From positions 62,001 through 126,000 of the forward strand of contig CAZHTM010000001.1 of NCBI GenBank assembly GCA_964535735.1: DNA of 64,000 nt, written 5' to 3'. Below the pieces are notes generated by a model. That model was not told the DNA's origin. It was given only the letters and a program-made list of their open reading frames with translations, and searched no databases. The stretch is from J089 sp964535735 (GTDB lineage Bacteria; Fidelibacterota; Marinisomatia; Marinisomatales; J089). Of this stretch, positions 15,528 to 23,428 are shown one piece after another (within the stretch, counting starts at the first letter, position 1; each line of letters starts with the position of its first letter). Made by a program: the position numbers and the translations under genes.

Positions 15528-18232
15528 AAGATGTCGTCTGTGGAATGGACGTTGACCCCGGCCGTGCGGGAGATCAGGAAACGTATAAAGGTGAAACCTA
15601 CTATTTTTGCTGCTCGCATTGTGCCGACACGTTTCGTCAAAATCCAGAGAAATATGTCTCATCCGGAGAGAATGAAATGAATTCTCAGAAGCATACTCAT
15701 CATCACAATCATCATCACAATCACCATTCTGAAGATTCGGCAATGGCAATAGATCCGGTCTGCGGAATGAAGGTTGATCCTGCCACAGCGGGAGCCAAAG
15801 TAGAACACGACGGTACCACCTACTATTTTTGTTGTTCCCATTGCGGTGAAAAATTTAAAGCAAACCCGGCGGATTATGTGGACTCCAAGACAGAGTCGGA
15901 TTCCCCGGAGTCACATTCCCACCACCACCATCATCATCACGATTCAATCACGGAAGTAACCGATCCTGTGTGCGGGATGACCATTGATCCTTCAACGGCT
16001 GTGGGATCGGAACATTATGACGGGAATACCTATTATTTTTGCAGCGATCATTGCCAGAAAAAATTCACGACAAACCCGCAAGAGTATATATCTGGCGAAA
16101 AACAAAGTGTACCCCAGGATTCCAATCAGGAATATACCTGTCCTATGCACCCGGAAATTGTGCAGATCGGCCCAGGTTCCTGTCCCATCTGTGGTATGGC
16201 CTTGGAACCACGTACAATTTCCATGGAGGAAACCTCCAACCCTGAACTTGAGGACATGACCCGGCGCTTCCGCTGGAGCACACTCCTGGCTGTTCCGTTG
16301 GTTATCATTAGCATGTTTTCCGCGGTAACCGGCCGGACTCTAGTTCCGGAATTTTGGAGTCGTTGGATAGAACTCCTGCTGGCAACCCCCATTGTTTTGT
16401 GGGGTGGCGCACCATTTTTCCAGCGCGGATGGGCTTCTCTGAAATCCAGGAATTTGAATATGTTTACCCTGATCGCAATCGGAACCGGTGTGGCGTATGG
16501 TTACAGTGTAATCGCCGCCATCTTTCCTTACATTTTCCCGGAGGCGTTCCGCAGTGAAACAGGACAAGTGGCCATGTATTTTGAGGCCTCCGGTGTGATT
16601 ATTACCCTGGTACTTCTGGGTCAAGTTTTGGAATTGCGTGCTCGGGATAAAACCAGTAGCGCGATTAAAGCTCTCCTGGGCCTGGCGCCTAAAACAGCGC
16701 GAGTGGTTCAACCGGACGGCACGGAACAGGACGTGCCTTTGGATCAGGTGAAAATTGGCGCCATTCTTCGTGTCCGTCCTGGTGATAAAATTCCGGTAGA
16801 CGGCGTCGTAACCGAAGGCCAAAGTACGGTGGATGAATCCATGATAACCGGAGAACCGCTTCCCGTGACCAAGTCGCCAGGCGATAAAGTAACCGGAGCA
16901 ACTGTCAACGGAACCGGGTCTTTTCTCATGCGGGCGGAACGGGTTGGAAGTGAAACCCTCCTGTCACAAATTGTTCAAATGGTGAGTGATGCCCAACGGA
17001 GCCGTGCGCCTATTCAGGGATTGGCGGATAAAGTGGCGGGATATTTTGTACCCGCGGTAGTTCTGGCATCAGTGATTACCTTTATCGTTTGGTCTCTTGT
17101 GGGACCGGAACCCCGCTTGGCCTATGCTCTGGTCAACGCTGTAGCGGTTCTGATTATTGCTTGTCCCTGCGCTCTTGGATTAGCCACTCCCATGTCTATT
17201 ATGGTGGGAACCGGGCGGGGAGCCACGGCCGGTGTGTTGATTAAAAGCGCTGAAGCCTTGGAAATCATGGAAAAAGTTGACACTCTCGTAGTGGATAAAA
17301 CCGGGACACTCACAGAAGGGAAACCCCGTTTGGTATCGGTGAAACCGGCGCAATCCTTATCCCGGGAAACGCTGATTCAATTGGCCGCGTCTTTGGAAAC
17401 CAATAGCGAACATCCCTTGGGTAAAGCCATTACCGATGCCGCTAAAGAGGAGAACCTGAACGTGCTTCCAGTGAGCGATTTTGAATCGGTGACGGGCATG
17501 GGTATCAATGGAACCGTCGATTCGCGTTCGGTCGCCATTGGGAATTTCCGTCTCATGGAATCCCTGGGCGTGAAATTGGGTCCCTTAACACAGGAGGCCG
17601 AAAACCTTCGGACTCAAGGGGAAACAGTCATTTTCGTGGCCGTGAATGGTGAGGCCGGTGGATTGCTGGGAATAGCAGACCCAATCAAATCAACGACTCG
17701 ATCAGCCATTAACGATTTAAAAGCTGAAAATATCCATATCGTGATGTTAACCGGTGACAATAAAACCACAGCAAAGGCTGTGGCTGATCAACTAGGCATT
17801 ACGGACGTGGAGGCGGATGTACTGCCGGAGCGGAAACATGAGGTAGTATCCAAGCTCCAGGCGAAAGGACATCGCGTTGCCATGGCGGGTGATGGTATTA
17901 ATGACGCCCCGGCATTGGCGCAGGCGGATATTGGTATTGCAATGGGCACCGGAACCGATGTTGCCATTGAAAGTGCGGGAATTACATTGGTCAAAGGCGA
18001 TCTTACTGGTATTGTCAGGGCGCGACATTTAAGTCGTGGCGTCATGCGCAATATCCGGCAGAATCTGTTCTGGGCCTTCATTTATAATGCTGTTGGCGTC
18101 CCAGTGGCGGCTGGAGTATTGTATCCCATTTTTGGCATTCTGTTGAGTCCGATTATTGCTGCTGCCGCCATGAGCTTTAGCTCTGTTTCAGTTATTGGCA
18201 ACGCATTACGTCTGCGGAGCTTAACCCTCTAA
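15524..18232 (+). CDS. copA: Copper-translocating P1B-type ATPase with triple YHS domains (CopA)
   Basis: The 902-residue protein starts at an ATG with a near-perfect AGGAGG. The N-terminus is unusual: three YHS domains (about 3-45, 75-118, 146-188; each D/V-x-C-G-M ... YYFC-x-x-H-C) separated by His-rich linkers (TH-HH-NHHH and HHHHHHH runs), then a C-P-M-H-P ... C-P-I-C-G-M heavy-metal-binding repeat (about 205-232). No HMA domain is present. The ATPase core follows: the CPC metal site (Cys547-Pro-Cys549), the phosphorylated Asp591 in DKTGTLTEG, an H-P-L-G motif, and GDGINDAPAL near the C-terminus. It exports Cu(I) from cytoplasm to periplasm. It probably belongs to an operon with the small genes after it. 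Confidence 0.96.
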   Translation: MKDVVCGMDVDPGRAGDQETYKGETYYFCCSHCADTFRQNPEKYVSSGENEMNSQKHTHHHNHHHNHHSEDSAMAIDPVCGMKVDPATAGAKVEHDGTTYYFCCSHCGEKFKANPADYVDSKTESDSPESHSHHHHHHHDSITEVTDPVCGMTIDPSTAVGSEHYDGNTYYFCSDHCQKKFTTNPQEYISGEKQSVPQDSNQEYTCPMHPEIVQIGPGSCPICGMALEPRTISMEETSNPELEDMTRRFRWSTLLAVPLVIISMFSAVTGRTLVPEFWSRWIELLLATPIVLWGGAPFFQRGWASLKSRNLNMFTLIAIGTGVAYGYSVIAAIFPYIFPEAFRSETGQVAMYFEASGVIITLVLLGQVLELRARDKTSSAIKALLGLAPKTARVVQPDGTEQDVPLDQVKIGAILRVRPGDKIPVDGVVTEGQSTVDESMITGEPLPVTKSPGDKVTGATVNGTGSFLMRAERVGSETLLSQIVQMVSDAQRSRAPIQGLADKVAGYFVPAVVLASVITFIVWSLVGPEPRLAYALVNAVAVLIIACPCALGLATPMSIMVGTGRGATAGVLIKSAEALEIMEKVDTLVVDKTGTLTEGKPRLVSVKPAQSLSRETLIQLAASLETNSEHPLGKAITDAAKEENLNVLPVSDFESVTGMGINGTVDSRSVAIGNFRLMESLGVKLGPLTQEAENLRTQGETVIFVAVNGEAGGLLGIADPIKSTTRSAINDLKAENIHIVMLTGDNKTTAKAVADQLGITDVEADVLPERKHEVVSKLQAKGHRVAMAGDGINDAPALAQADIGIAMGTGTDVAIESAGITLVKGDLTGIVRARHLSRGVMRNIRQNLFWAFIYNAVGVPVAAGVLYPIFGILLSPIIAAAAMSFSSVSVIGNALRLRSLTL

Positions 18233-18248
18233 AGGAGATAGATGTACT

Positions 18249-18587
18249 ATGAGATCAAGGAAAAAGAACACAAATCGTGAAACCCTCATTCTGGCGGGAT
18301 TGGGCGGAATTTTTCTAGTGATCATGCTTTATGGTTGGGTTCAAACCAACCGGCCGGTACCGAATACACCTGAGATAGATTCCCAGGTGTATAGTATGGC
18401 GACCCTGCAAATTGCTAAGCATTTTGATTGCTCTTGCGGTGCTTGCAGTGATGACACGGTTGCGGATTGCAATTGTCCCACGGCTAAGGCGACACGAAAA
18501 TTTATTGAAAATAAAGTCCAAGGCGGATTGAATGAACAAGAAATTATCAATCAGGTTCAATCCACATTTGGGTATTATCGTGGGTGA
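18249..18587 (+). CDS. CcmH-like membrane-anchored Cys-rich protein
   Basis: This 112-residue protein has one N-terminal membrane anchor (about 14-30) and a periplasmic domain. The domain holds HFDCSCGACSDDTVADCNCPTA, an array of five cysteines, followed by ATRKFIENKVQGGLNEQEIINQVQSTFGYYRG. The second half strongly resembles CcmH/NrfF cytochrome c maturation proteins, in which a CxxC handles apocytochrome thiols. The cysteine cluster differs from the canonical LRCPxCQ. In this setting, 16 bases after copA with a good AAAGGAG, it may bind copper or work as a thiol handler rather than serve the cytochrome system. Confidence 0.65.
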   Translation: MRSRKKNTNRETLILAGLGGIFLVIMLYGWVQTNRPVPNTPEIDSQVYSMATLQIAKHFDCSCGACSDDTVADCNCPTAKATRKFIENKVQGGLNEQEIINQVQSTFGYYRG

Positions 18588-18644
18588 TCTCATAAAGAAT
18601 CGAGAATCATCCGCTTTTTATAAAACAACCGAAAGGAGGCAGAA

Positions 18645-19112
18645 ATGATGTTTCTGGCCGACTCAGCCTTTGGGCTGATATTGATTGCATTGGGCATAGG
18701 ATTTTGGGTTTTGGTGAAATCCCGAAGCGCGGATCTGGGGAGTAATTTGAAAGGTCTGGGATCGTTCCTGGGATACTTTATCATCATTGTATCATTCGTT
18801 GTCCTGTTGTGCACAAGCTACTATACAGCTCGTTATTGGGAAGATGGTCATTTCCGTACGCCCGCGGCGACTATGCCCATGATGGGTGGCATGATGGGTC
18901 AAATGCAGGGCGGCATGATGGGGCCCATGCACGGTGGAATGATGGGAAAGATGCATGGTGGGATGATGAGCAATCCCATGCATGACGAAATGCAAAAAAA
19001 CTGTATGAAGATGATGCAAAATATGGGAAAAATGGATATGGATGACGACGATGGTCAGGATGAGGATATGCCCATGAAACAAATGATGAAAGAACATCAC
19101 CCAGATAAGTAA
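18645..19112 (+). CDS. Membrane protein with a Met/His-rich tail
   Basis: The 155-residue product has two membrane helices (about 5-25 and 42-63). Its tail, from about 75 to the end, is extremely rich in methionine, with repeated GGMMG-x-M and MHGGMMG units, and ends acidic and lysine-rich. The ribosome binding site is strong (GGAGG). The methionine-rich repeats resemble those of Cu/Ag-binding proteins such as CopA/PcoA-type or CusF-like factors, so a copper-buffering role in the periplasm is likely. I do not recognise a named family. Confidence 0.7.
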   Translation: MMFLADSAFGLILIALGIGFWVLVKSRSADLGSNLKGLGSFLGYFIIIVSFVVLLCTSYYTARYWEDGHFRTPAATMPMMGGMMGQMQGGMMGPMHGGMMGKMHGGMMSNPMHDEMQKNCMKMMQNMGKMDMDDDDGQDEDMPMKQMMKEHHPDK

Positions 19113-19122
19113 AGCATCTGAG

Positions 19123-19160
19123 AAGGGGTGGATAGCGGGTATTTTTACTATCCACCCCTT
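19123..19160 (+). other. Strong hairpin between two copper-island genes
   Basis: A perfect 13-bp inverted repeat (AAGGGGTGGATAG at 19123-19135 and its complement at 19148-19160) with a 12-base loop lies 10 bases after the upstream stop and 20 bases before the next start. No T run follows on the plus strand, so it is not a clear intrinsic terminator. It may protect or process the mRNA or attenuate transcription. Confidence 0.6.
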
Positions 19161-19180
19161 AAAAATAAGGAAGGAATAAA

Positions 19181-19402
19181 ATGCATGGAATGCATTGGAT
19201 CGGTGGAGGTTGGATCATGATGGTGTTTTGGTGGGCAGTCATTATCGCTATCCTTGTTGTAATCGTCAATTCGGTTAATCGTAATAAATTCAGTTTCCGG
19301 GGTGATAATACGGCCATCGAAATATTAAAAAAACGGTATGCTAAAGGTGAAATCGATACGGACGAATTTGAGCGGATGAAAAATGAAATTCTTCAGTCAT
19401 AA
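19181..19402 (+). CDS. SHOCT-domain small membrane protein
   Basis: This 73-residue protein has one transmembrane segment (about 10-35) and a C-terminal SHOCT (short C-terminal) domain, seen as IEILKKRYAKGEIDTDEFERMKNEIL in pieces (K-K-R-Y-A-K-G-E-I). The N-terminus begins MHGMHWIGGGW, with Met and His residues that could bind metal. Such proteins are common next to copper-resistance genes. The role is unknown. AAGGA precedes the start. Confidence 0.8.
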   Translation: MHGMHWIGGGWIMMVFWWAVIIAILVVIVNSVNRNKFSFRGDNTAIEILKKRYAKGEIDTDEFERMKNEILQS

Positions 19403-19514
19403 GAAACAAACATTTATCGATACCGATAATAAATAAAAAATTATGCTTGAAAAGAGAATAAAACTTCACAAACTAACGATGTAATCACATCAAACTGGAT
19501 GAGGAGATAAACTA

Positions 19515-19901
19515 ATGAGTTACTATTTCAATAAAACCTTAAATCAACCATTCGAAACTGTTGTTGAGTCCGTTACAGAAGAATTGAAAAAAGAGGGTTT
19601 CGGTATCCTTACCGAGATTGATGTCAAGGCTACTTTAAAAAAGAAATTGGATGTGGATTTCCGTCCCTATTTGATTTTGGGCGCATGCAACCCACCGTAT
19701 GCCTACCAGGTTTTACAGGCAGAACCACTAATTGGGACCATGCTCCCCTGTAATGTGGTGGTTCGGGAGTTGGAAACGGGCGCCATTGAGGTTGCAGCTA
19801 TTGATCCTATGGCATCCATGCAAGCGGTAGACAATCCGAAATTGGGTGACCTTGCCTCTGAAGTCCGTCAAAAATTGCAACTGGTGATAGAACGTCTATG
19901 A
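19515..19901 (+). CDS. DUF302-family protein
   Basis: The 128-residue protein has no signal peptide and matches DUF302: an FETVVESVTEELKKEGFGILTEIDVKATLKKKL segment (quoted in pieces: FETVV, GFGILTEID), then YLILGACNPPYAYQVL with a conserved cysteine, and IDP. DUF302 proteins are small cytoplasmic proteins of unknown function that often sit by metal or redox genes. It starts with a good GAGGAG. Its neighbours all point to copper stress. Confidence 0.85.
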   Translation: MSYYFNKTLNQPFETVVESVTEELKKEGFGILTEIDVKATLKKKLDVDFRPYLILGACNPPYAYQVLQAEPLIGTMLPCNVVVRELETGAIEVAAIDPMASMQAVDNPKLGDLASEVRQKLQLVIERL

Positions 19902-19943
19902 TCGTCTCTGGGGCCCACAACCCGAAAAATAAGGGGGAATGAA

Positions 19944-20477
19944 ATGAGCATTAAGCATTTATTCATGGGTGTGGTATTAATTCCCGGTGCCTTGGTCGTT
20001 AATGGATGTATGGGGTTGGGTATGATGACGCCCATGAGGGTAAAGACCGAACGTATTGAGGTCAAACCAACGGTTGATCCACAAACAAAGATAACCAGTC
20101 TGTTGGATGCCGCCGTTGATCGGTTACCCGAAAAACTAAACGATCTCCAAACATTGGCCGTTGTCCAGGTTAAAGGAAATTCTGATTTACAGACGGAAGA
20201 ATGGATGATCTCCTACTTGGAAAACAAACTAACCACAACCACTGATTATCAGGTCGTGGATCGTACGGTAATTTTGAAAATCCTGGATGAGAATTCCTTA
20301 AGTCTGAATGGAATTACTTCTGGAACCGGAGATTGGAAAGCAGGAGAATTATTACCCGCTGATGGTTTGGTGACCGGCATGTTTTCCAGCACCCCATCCG
20401 GGATGGAATTGATTTTGAAAATTATTTCAACCCGTAGTGGAGCTATTTTGTGGTCCACCGTTGTGAAGTCACAATGA
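19944..20477 (+). CDS. CsgG/FlgO-like lipoprotein
   Basis: The 177-residue product has a signal peptide with a lipobox at VVNGC (Cys22) and a M-x-M-M stretch just after it. The mature domain (LAVVQVKGNSDLQTEEWMISYLENKL in pieces, then YQVVDRTVILKILDE, LPADGLVTGMF and STRSGAILW) fits the CsgG/FlgO/LpoB-like fold, which binds nucleotides or partner enzymes in known members. The function is not clear. It is followed by an ATGA overlap with the next lipoprotein, so the two are translated together. A metal link is inferred only from position. Confidence 0.65.
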   Translation: MSIKHLFMGVVLIPGALVVNGCMGLGMMTPMRVKTERIEVKPTVDPQTKITSLLDAAVDRLPEKLNDLQTLAVVQVKGNSDLQTEEWMISYLENKLTTTTDYQVVDRTVILKILDENSLSLNGITSGTGDWKAGELLPADGLVTGMFSSTPSGMELILKIISTRSGAILWSTVVKSQ

Positions 20478-20935
20478 ACAGGCGGTTAACATTCATGGGA
20501 TTCCTGGGGATGCTTGCGGGAAGCTTACTTCTGCTTAATGCATGTGATGTTACGGGATCGGATCGTCCGGAAATACTTTCCATTCGACCGTCGGATGGGT
20601 CTGTGGACGTCGCTCGAAATTCGAATATTGTGATAACCTTTTCTGAGCCCATGGATCCGACATCCTGCGAAAATCGATTCAAACTGGTGATGGGGGAATG
20701 GAGTGAGATTCCAGGGATAGAGGAAAGAATTCCGGGCCATTTCATCTGGGATAATTTTTCCCAAACCATGACGTTTGATCCAGACAGTCTAATGGATACC
20801 AACATGCCCTATTCCATTTGTTTAGAAGAAGGGATGGAAGCCCATCATGATGGACATTTCATGAATATGATGGGAATGCGGAACCATGGTAGGGAAGTGG
20901 AGTCGGGAATTATTTCGATTTTTTTCACGGAATAA
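20474..20935 (+). CDS. Lipoprotein with a SbsA-type Ig-like domain
   Basis: Translation should start at the ATG at 20474, which overlaps the previous stop as ATGA. A further upstream in-frame start would break the signal peptide. The 153-residue product has a lipobox (LLLLNAC, Cys24), then an Ig-like fold of the Big_5/SbsA type: ILSIRPSDGSVDVARNSNIVITFSEPMD in pieces, with the usual P-x-(D/S)-G-x-x-(D/N)-V and F-S-E-P-M. A His/Met-rich segment (about 123-140, HHDGHFMNMMGMRNH) sits near the end. A cell-surface copper-binding role is possible. The function is unknown. Confidence 0.7.
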   Translation: MNRRLTFMGFLGMLAGSLLLLNACDVTGSDRPEILSIRPSDGSVDVARNSNIVITFSEPMDPTSCENRFKLVMGEWSEIPGIEERIPGHFIWDNFSQTMTFDPDSLMDTNMPYSICLEEGMEAHHDGHFMNMMGMRNHGREVESGIISIFFTE

Positions 20936-20984
20936 CCCATTAGAAATTTTGTAAAGATCGGTATCATAATGGAGATCTTGGAAT

Positions 20985-21083
20985 AAGTGCTAAAATGGGC
21001 TTGGAGACACTTGCATTGTGACCCGACGTCACAGCGGGGAAGGGACAGTCTGGTCCTGGCTTCCCTTCCCTGTCCTAACACTT
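20985..21083 (+). other. Structured leader upstream of the Gdt1-like gene
   Basis: Between the lipoprotein gene and the Gdt1 half-gene are two clear hairpins: TGTGAC/GTCACA (21017-21022 with 21028-21033) and GGGAAGGGA/TCCCTTCCC (21037-21045 with 21062-21070). An outer AAGTG/CACTT pairing could close them (20985-21083). Genes of this transporter family are often controlled by the manganese yybP-ykoY riboswitch, but I do not see its conserved GGGGAGUA core. Treat as an unassigned structured RNA element. Confidence 0.35.
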
Positions 21084-21118
21084 CAGAAGAATAAAGTGAT
21101 GAAAAGGAAATAAAAAAG

Positions 21119-21385
21119 ATGAAAGCACTTTGGATAGCGTTTGGATCCATATTCTTAGCTGAATTAGGCGATAAAACTCAGTTGGCGATATTGGCGATGA
21201 AAGGAAAAGGTTTTTCCAGTTGGGGGCTTTTTATCGGATCCATGTTGGCATTTGCAGTACTGACAGGGCTGGCGATTCTGGTGGGCGATTGGGTCCATGC
21301 ACGAATTCCTACTGCTATAATTGAAAAAATTGCATCGGCAGGATTTATCGTTATCGGAGTTCTGATGTGGTTTGGAAAACTTTAA
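21119..21385 (+). CDS. Half-size TMEM165/GDT1 (UPF0016) transporter
   Basis: The 88-residue protein has three hydrophobic helices and the family signature E-L-G-D-K-T-Q (residues 15-21: AELGDKTQLAIL). GDT1 family members transport Mn2+, Ca2+ or H+ and normally have two such repeats of three helices (about 190-200 residues). This gene encodes only one repeat and no second copy is nearby, so the protein may work as a homodimer, as known for some single-repeat members. It sits between copper-binding lipoproteins. Manganese export is the likeliest role by family. Confidence 0.8.
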   Translation: MKALWIAFGSIFLAELGDKTQLAILAMKGKGFSSWGLFIGSMLAFAVLTGLAILVGDWVHARIPTAIIEKIASAGFIVIGVLMWFGKL

Positions 21386-21407
21386 ATAGAAAAAGAAAGG
21401 AATGTAT

Positions 21408-21863
21408 ATGAAAAGCCTAACGATTACCTTGGTCACGATTCTTAGCGTTGGCGTTATGGCCTGTGGCCAGAAAAAGGAAACCAAAATGGATTCCATGAAA
21501 CCATCCATGGAGATGTCTGGAAATCAAATGCAACATGACATGAAAAGTATGGATATGAAAGACATGGAAGGGATGAAGGGTATGAAAGGCATGGAAGGGA
21601 TGAAAGGTATGAAAGGTCATGACCAGGCGATGTATTACACCTGTCCCATGAAAAGCCATAAACATATCCATAGCGATGAACCTGGAAAATGCCCTGAGTG
21701 TGGCATGAATTTAGTGAAAGTAGTGGAAACTACTCCGGATAACGCCGATTTCTGGGGTTGTCCCATGCCGCAACATAGTGAAGTGCGGAGTGATAAACCG
21801 GGAAAGTGTCCTGAGTGTGGTATGGATTTAAAGCCCATGAAATTGGAAAAAACATCGTCCTAA
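21408..21863 (+). CDS. Met-rich lipoprotein with two heavy-metal-binding repeats
   Basis: The ATG at 21408 is 7 bases after AAAGG and is preferred over the one at 21402. The 151-residue protein has a lipobox (VMAC, Cys19), a long methionine/lysine segment with repeated KGM and MEGM (about 25-72), and two heavy-metal-binding repeats of the type Y-T-C-P-M ... C-P-E-C-G-M (about 78-107 and 118-146). The same repeats occur in the CusB-like and CopA proteins here. It is probably a periplasmic Cu(I) sponge. Confidence 0.85.
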   Translation: MKSLTITLVTILSVGVMACGQKKETKMDSMKPSMEMSGNQMQHDMKSMDMKDMEGMKGMKGMEGMKGMKGHDQAMYYTCPMKSHKHIHSDEPGKCPECGMNLVKVVETTPDNADFWGCPMPQHSEVRSDKPGKCPECGMDLKPMKLEKTSS

Positions 21864-21925
21864 GTCTGATCGAAGTCCACCAAATATTGTCTGGATCAGA
21901 CATCTATAGTTAAATCATAAAGTAT

Positions 21926-21980
21926 GGTTCGTCCTCCCTGGAGTTTTAGTTCCCCCGCGGACTTCAGGGAGTGGCGGACC
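21926..21980 (+). other. Long imperfect hairpin upstream of the DUF2231 gene
   Basis: An extended stem combines CTCCCTG (21934-21940) with CAGGGAG (21965-21971), flanked by a further pairing between GGTTCGTCC (21926-21934) and GGCGGACC (21973-21980) that includes G-U pairs. It ends just upstream of the ribosome binding site AAAGGAG of the next gene. No T run follows. It could be an attenuator or an mRNA processing site. Confidence 0.4.
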
Positions 21981-21996
21981 GTTAAAGGAGTGAGGC

Positions 21997-23022
21997 ATGA
22001 TTTTACCTGATTGGGCGCCCAGCGTCCATCCCCTGATTATCCATTTTCCCCTGGTACTGTTGCTGGGAGCGATTCTTCTGCATTTGGGAGAATTCTTTAT
22101 TTCCTGGTTGAAACAAAGACTTTGGATTGGAACGTCGATCTATGCGATGGGTTGGATCTCGGCAGGGATTGCGTATTTAGCTGGACGCCAGGCGGCGGAT
22201 GCGGTTTCAGTGGCCGATGAAATTATTCCAGCAATTTCCCGGCATTCCGATCTCGCCACCCAAACATTGATTCTGTTCGGTGCAGTGGTCTTGATTCGAC
22301 TAAGTATTCCGTATGTTGCGATTGGCTATCGCACCATGCTCAATGTATTAGTTCTGGCGGTGGCATTGAGCGGAGGCAAACAGTTGGTAGCCACGGGGGA
22401 ACAGGGAGCCATGTTGGTATACCGGTATGGTGTTGGTGTCCAACAAACGATTTCTGAGGAAAAACCGACGGTTTCGGACTATTCATTTATTTCCGATGAC
22501 CATAGCTGGGATTGGGTATTGAAGGGTGTCGCTCCCTTGTTCGATAAAATCGAAGGCCAGTGGAACGGTGAAATAACCGGATGGGAAAAAGTCGCTGGTG
22601 GTGAAACCCTGTTGACAGCGGAAGAGTCAGTGGCGTATTTGTCTCCGGTGTCCTTGGCAAACCTATCGGGACGTATTTCTATGGAAGTGGACAGTTTATC
22701 AGGATCGGTGGAACTGATATATCATTATCAGGATGACCGTAATTATGATTATTTATCCCTTTCAAGCAGTGATATCCGTTTGGGACGAATTCAGAATGGT
22801 AACGATGTTACGTTCGAATCTCAATCCAATCGAATTTCCGATTTTCTGACCCTGAAGGTGGTGGCCAATGGCAACCATTTACGGGGATATGTGAATGATG
22901 AATTGGTTATCCACACCCATAAGGCTCCAGGACCTGCTGGCATGACCGGTTTTCGTCTTACCGGACCAGGAAGGATACGGCTGATTCAAGTTGGATTTAA
23001 GGAACTGACCGCTGGGCATTGA
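21997..23022 (+). CDS. DUF2231-like membrane protein with a LamG-like C-terminal domain
   Basis: The 341-residue protein begins with four predicted membrane helices and the DUF2231-type opening W-A-P-S-V-H-P-L-I-I-H-F-P-L, where the two histidines suggest heme or metal binding. From about residue 175 a soluble domain follows (FDKIEGQWNGEITGWEKV in pieces, then YHYQDDRNYDYLSLSSSDIRLGR, YVNDELVIHTH, GFRLTGPGRI) that resembles concanavalin/LamG-type or DUF1080-like folds. The combination is unusual. It is the last gene of the copper island. Function unknown. Confidence 0.65.
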   Translation: MILPDWAPSVHPLIIHFPLVLLLGAILLHLGEFFISWLKQRLWIGTSIYAMGWISAGIAYLAGRQAADAVSVADEIIPAISRHSDLATQTLILFGAVVLIRLSIPYVAIGYRTMLNVLVLAVALSGGKQLVATGEQGAMLVYRYGVGVQQTISEEKPTVSDYSFISDDHSWDWVLKGVAPLFDKIEGQWNGEITGWEKVAGGETLLTAEESVAYLSPVSLANLSGRISMEVDSLSGSVELIYHYQDDRNYDYLSLSSSDIRLGRIQNGNDVTFESQSNRISDFLTLKVVANGNHLRGYVNDELVIHTHKAPGPAGMTGFRLTGPGRIRLIQVGFKELTAGH

Positions 23023-23428
23023 TGATTTATTAAAAACGAAACATGTTTGGTATTTGCCTATAAGGGGTAGCGAAATATCCTGATTGAGGTAATGGTCAAT
23101 AATTGTATATTTAGATTTACCCTGCAGCAATGTCCGATAACGAAAATACTTCGGCATGGTATTGTTGAGGCGTGATGGGACCACAATGGCCCGGCCTTCT
23201 TAGCTGAAATCCAGGGGATCTACTGCACATCATATGTCAAAGCACCGGAATCTATCCGGTGCTTTGTTATTATTGTGTATGGAGTATACTATAGCGACTA
23301 AAGGCTAAAATCCCTTCCACCCTATTGGAAGATACTACTAACTTTTCATCTTGTTTTAGGTACAGTAATAAGGTTTGTGCAAAACAGATTGTTGATTGAT
23401 TAAACGCTCCTGAAAAAAGAGAAATACG
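23023..23428. other. Noncoding stretch between the copper island and nfnAB
   Basis: About 405 bases carry no convincing open frame. The only clear element is the terminator at 23238-23268. The 5' part (23023-23237) contains several small inverted repeats but nothing I can assign to a known RNA family; I tested it by eye for tRNA, signal recognition particle RNA, tmRNA and 6S features and found none. It could hold a small RNA that ends at the terminator. Confidence 0.5.
23238..23268 (+). terminator. Intrinsic terminator at the end of the copper island
   Basis: A perfect 12-bp stem (CAAAGCACCGGA at 23238-23249 with TCCGGTGCTTTG at 23255-23266) with a 5-base loop is followed by a T-rich run. 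It is 215 bases beyond the last gene stop, so it terminates either a long 3' untranslated region or a separate small transcript. Confidence 0.8.

Noticed and set aside
18792..19155. Minus-strand His-rich frames opposite the Met-rich membrane protein
   Set aside because: ATG codons read in antisense give CAT (His), so the His-richness is an artefact of the Met repeats.
20941..21118. Classical yybP-ykoY manganese riboswitch
   Set aside because: The conserved GGGGAGUA-type core is absent, so it is listed only as an unassigned structured leader.
7623..23022. Integrated mobile element boundaries around the copper island
   Set aside because: No integrase, transposase, tRNA target or direct repeats were seen at either end.
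23023..23237. Small stable RNA such as tRNA, tmRNA, 6S or signal recognition particle RNA
   Set aside because: No TPsiC-like or other family-specific core motif was found by eye.
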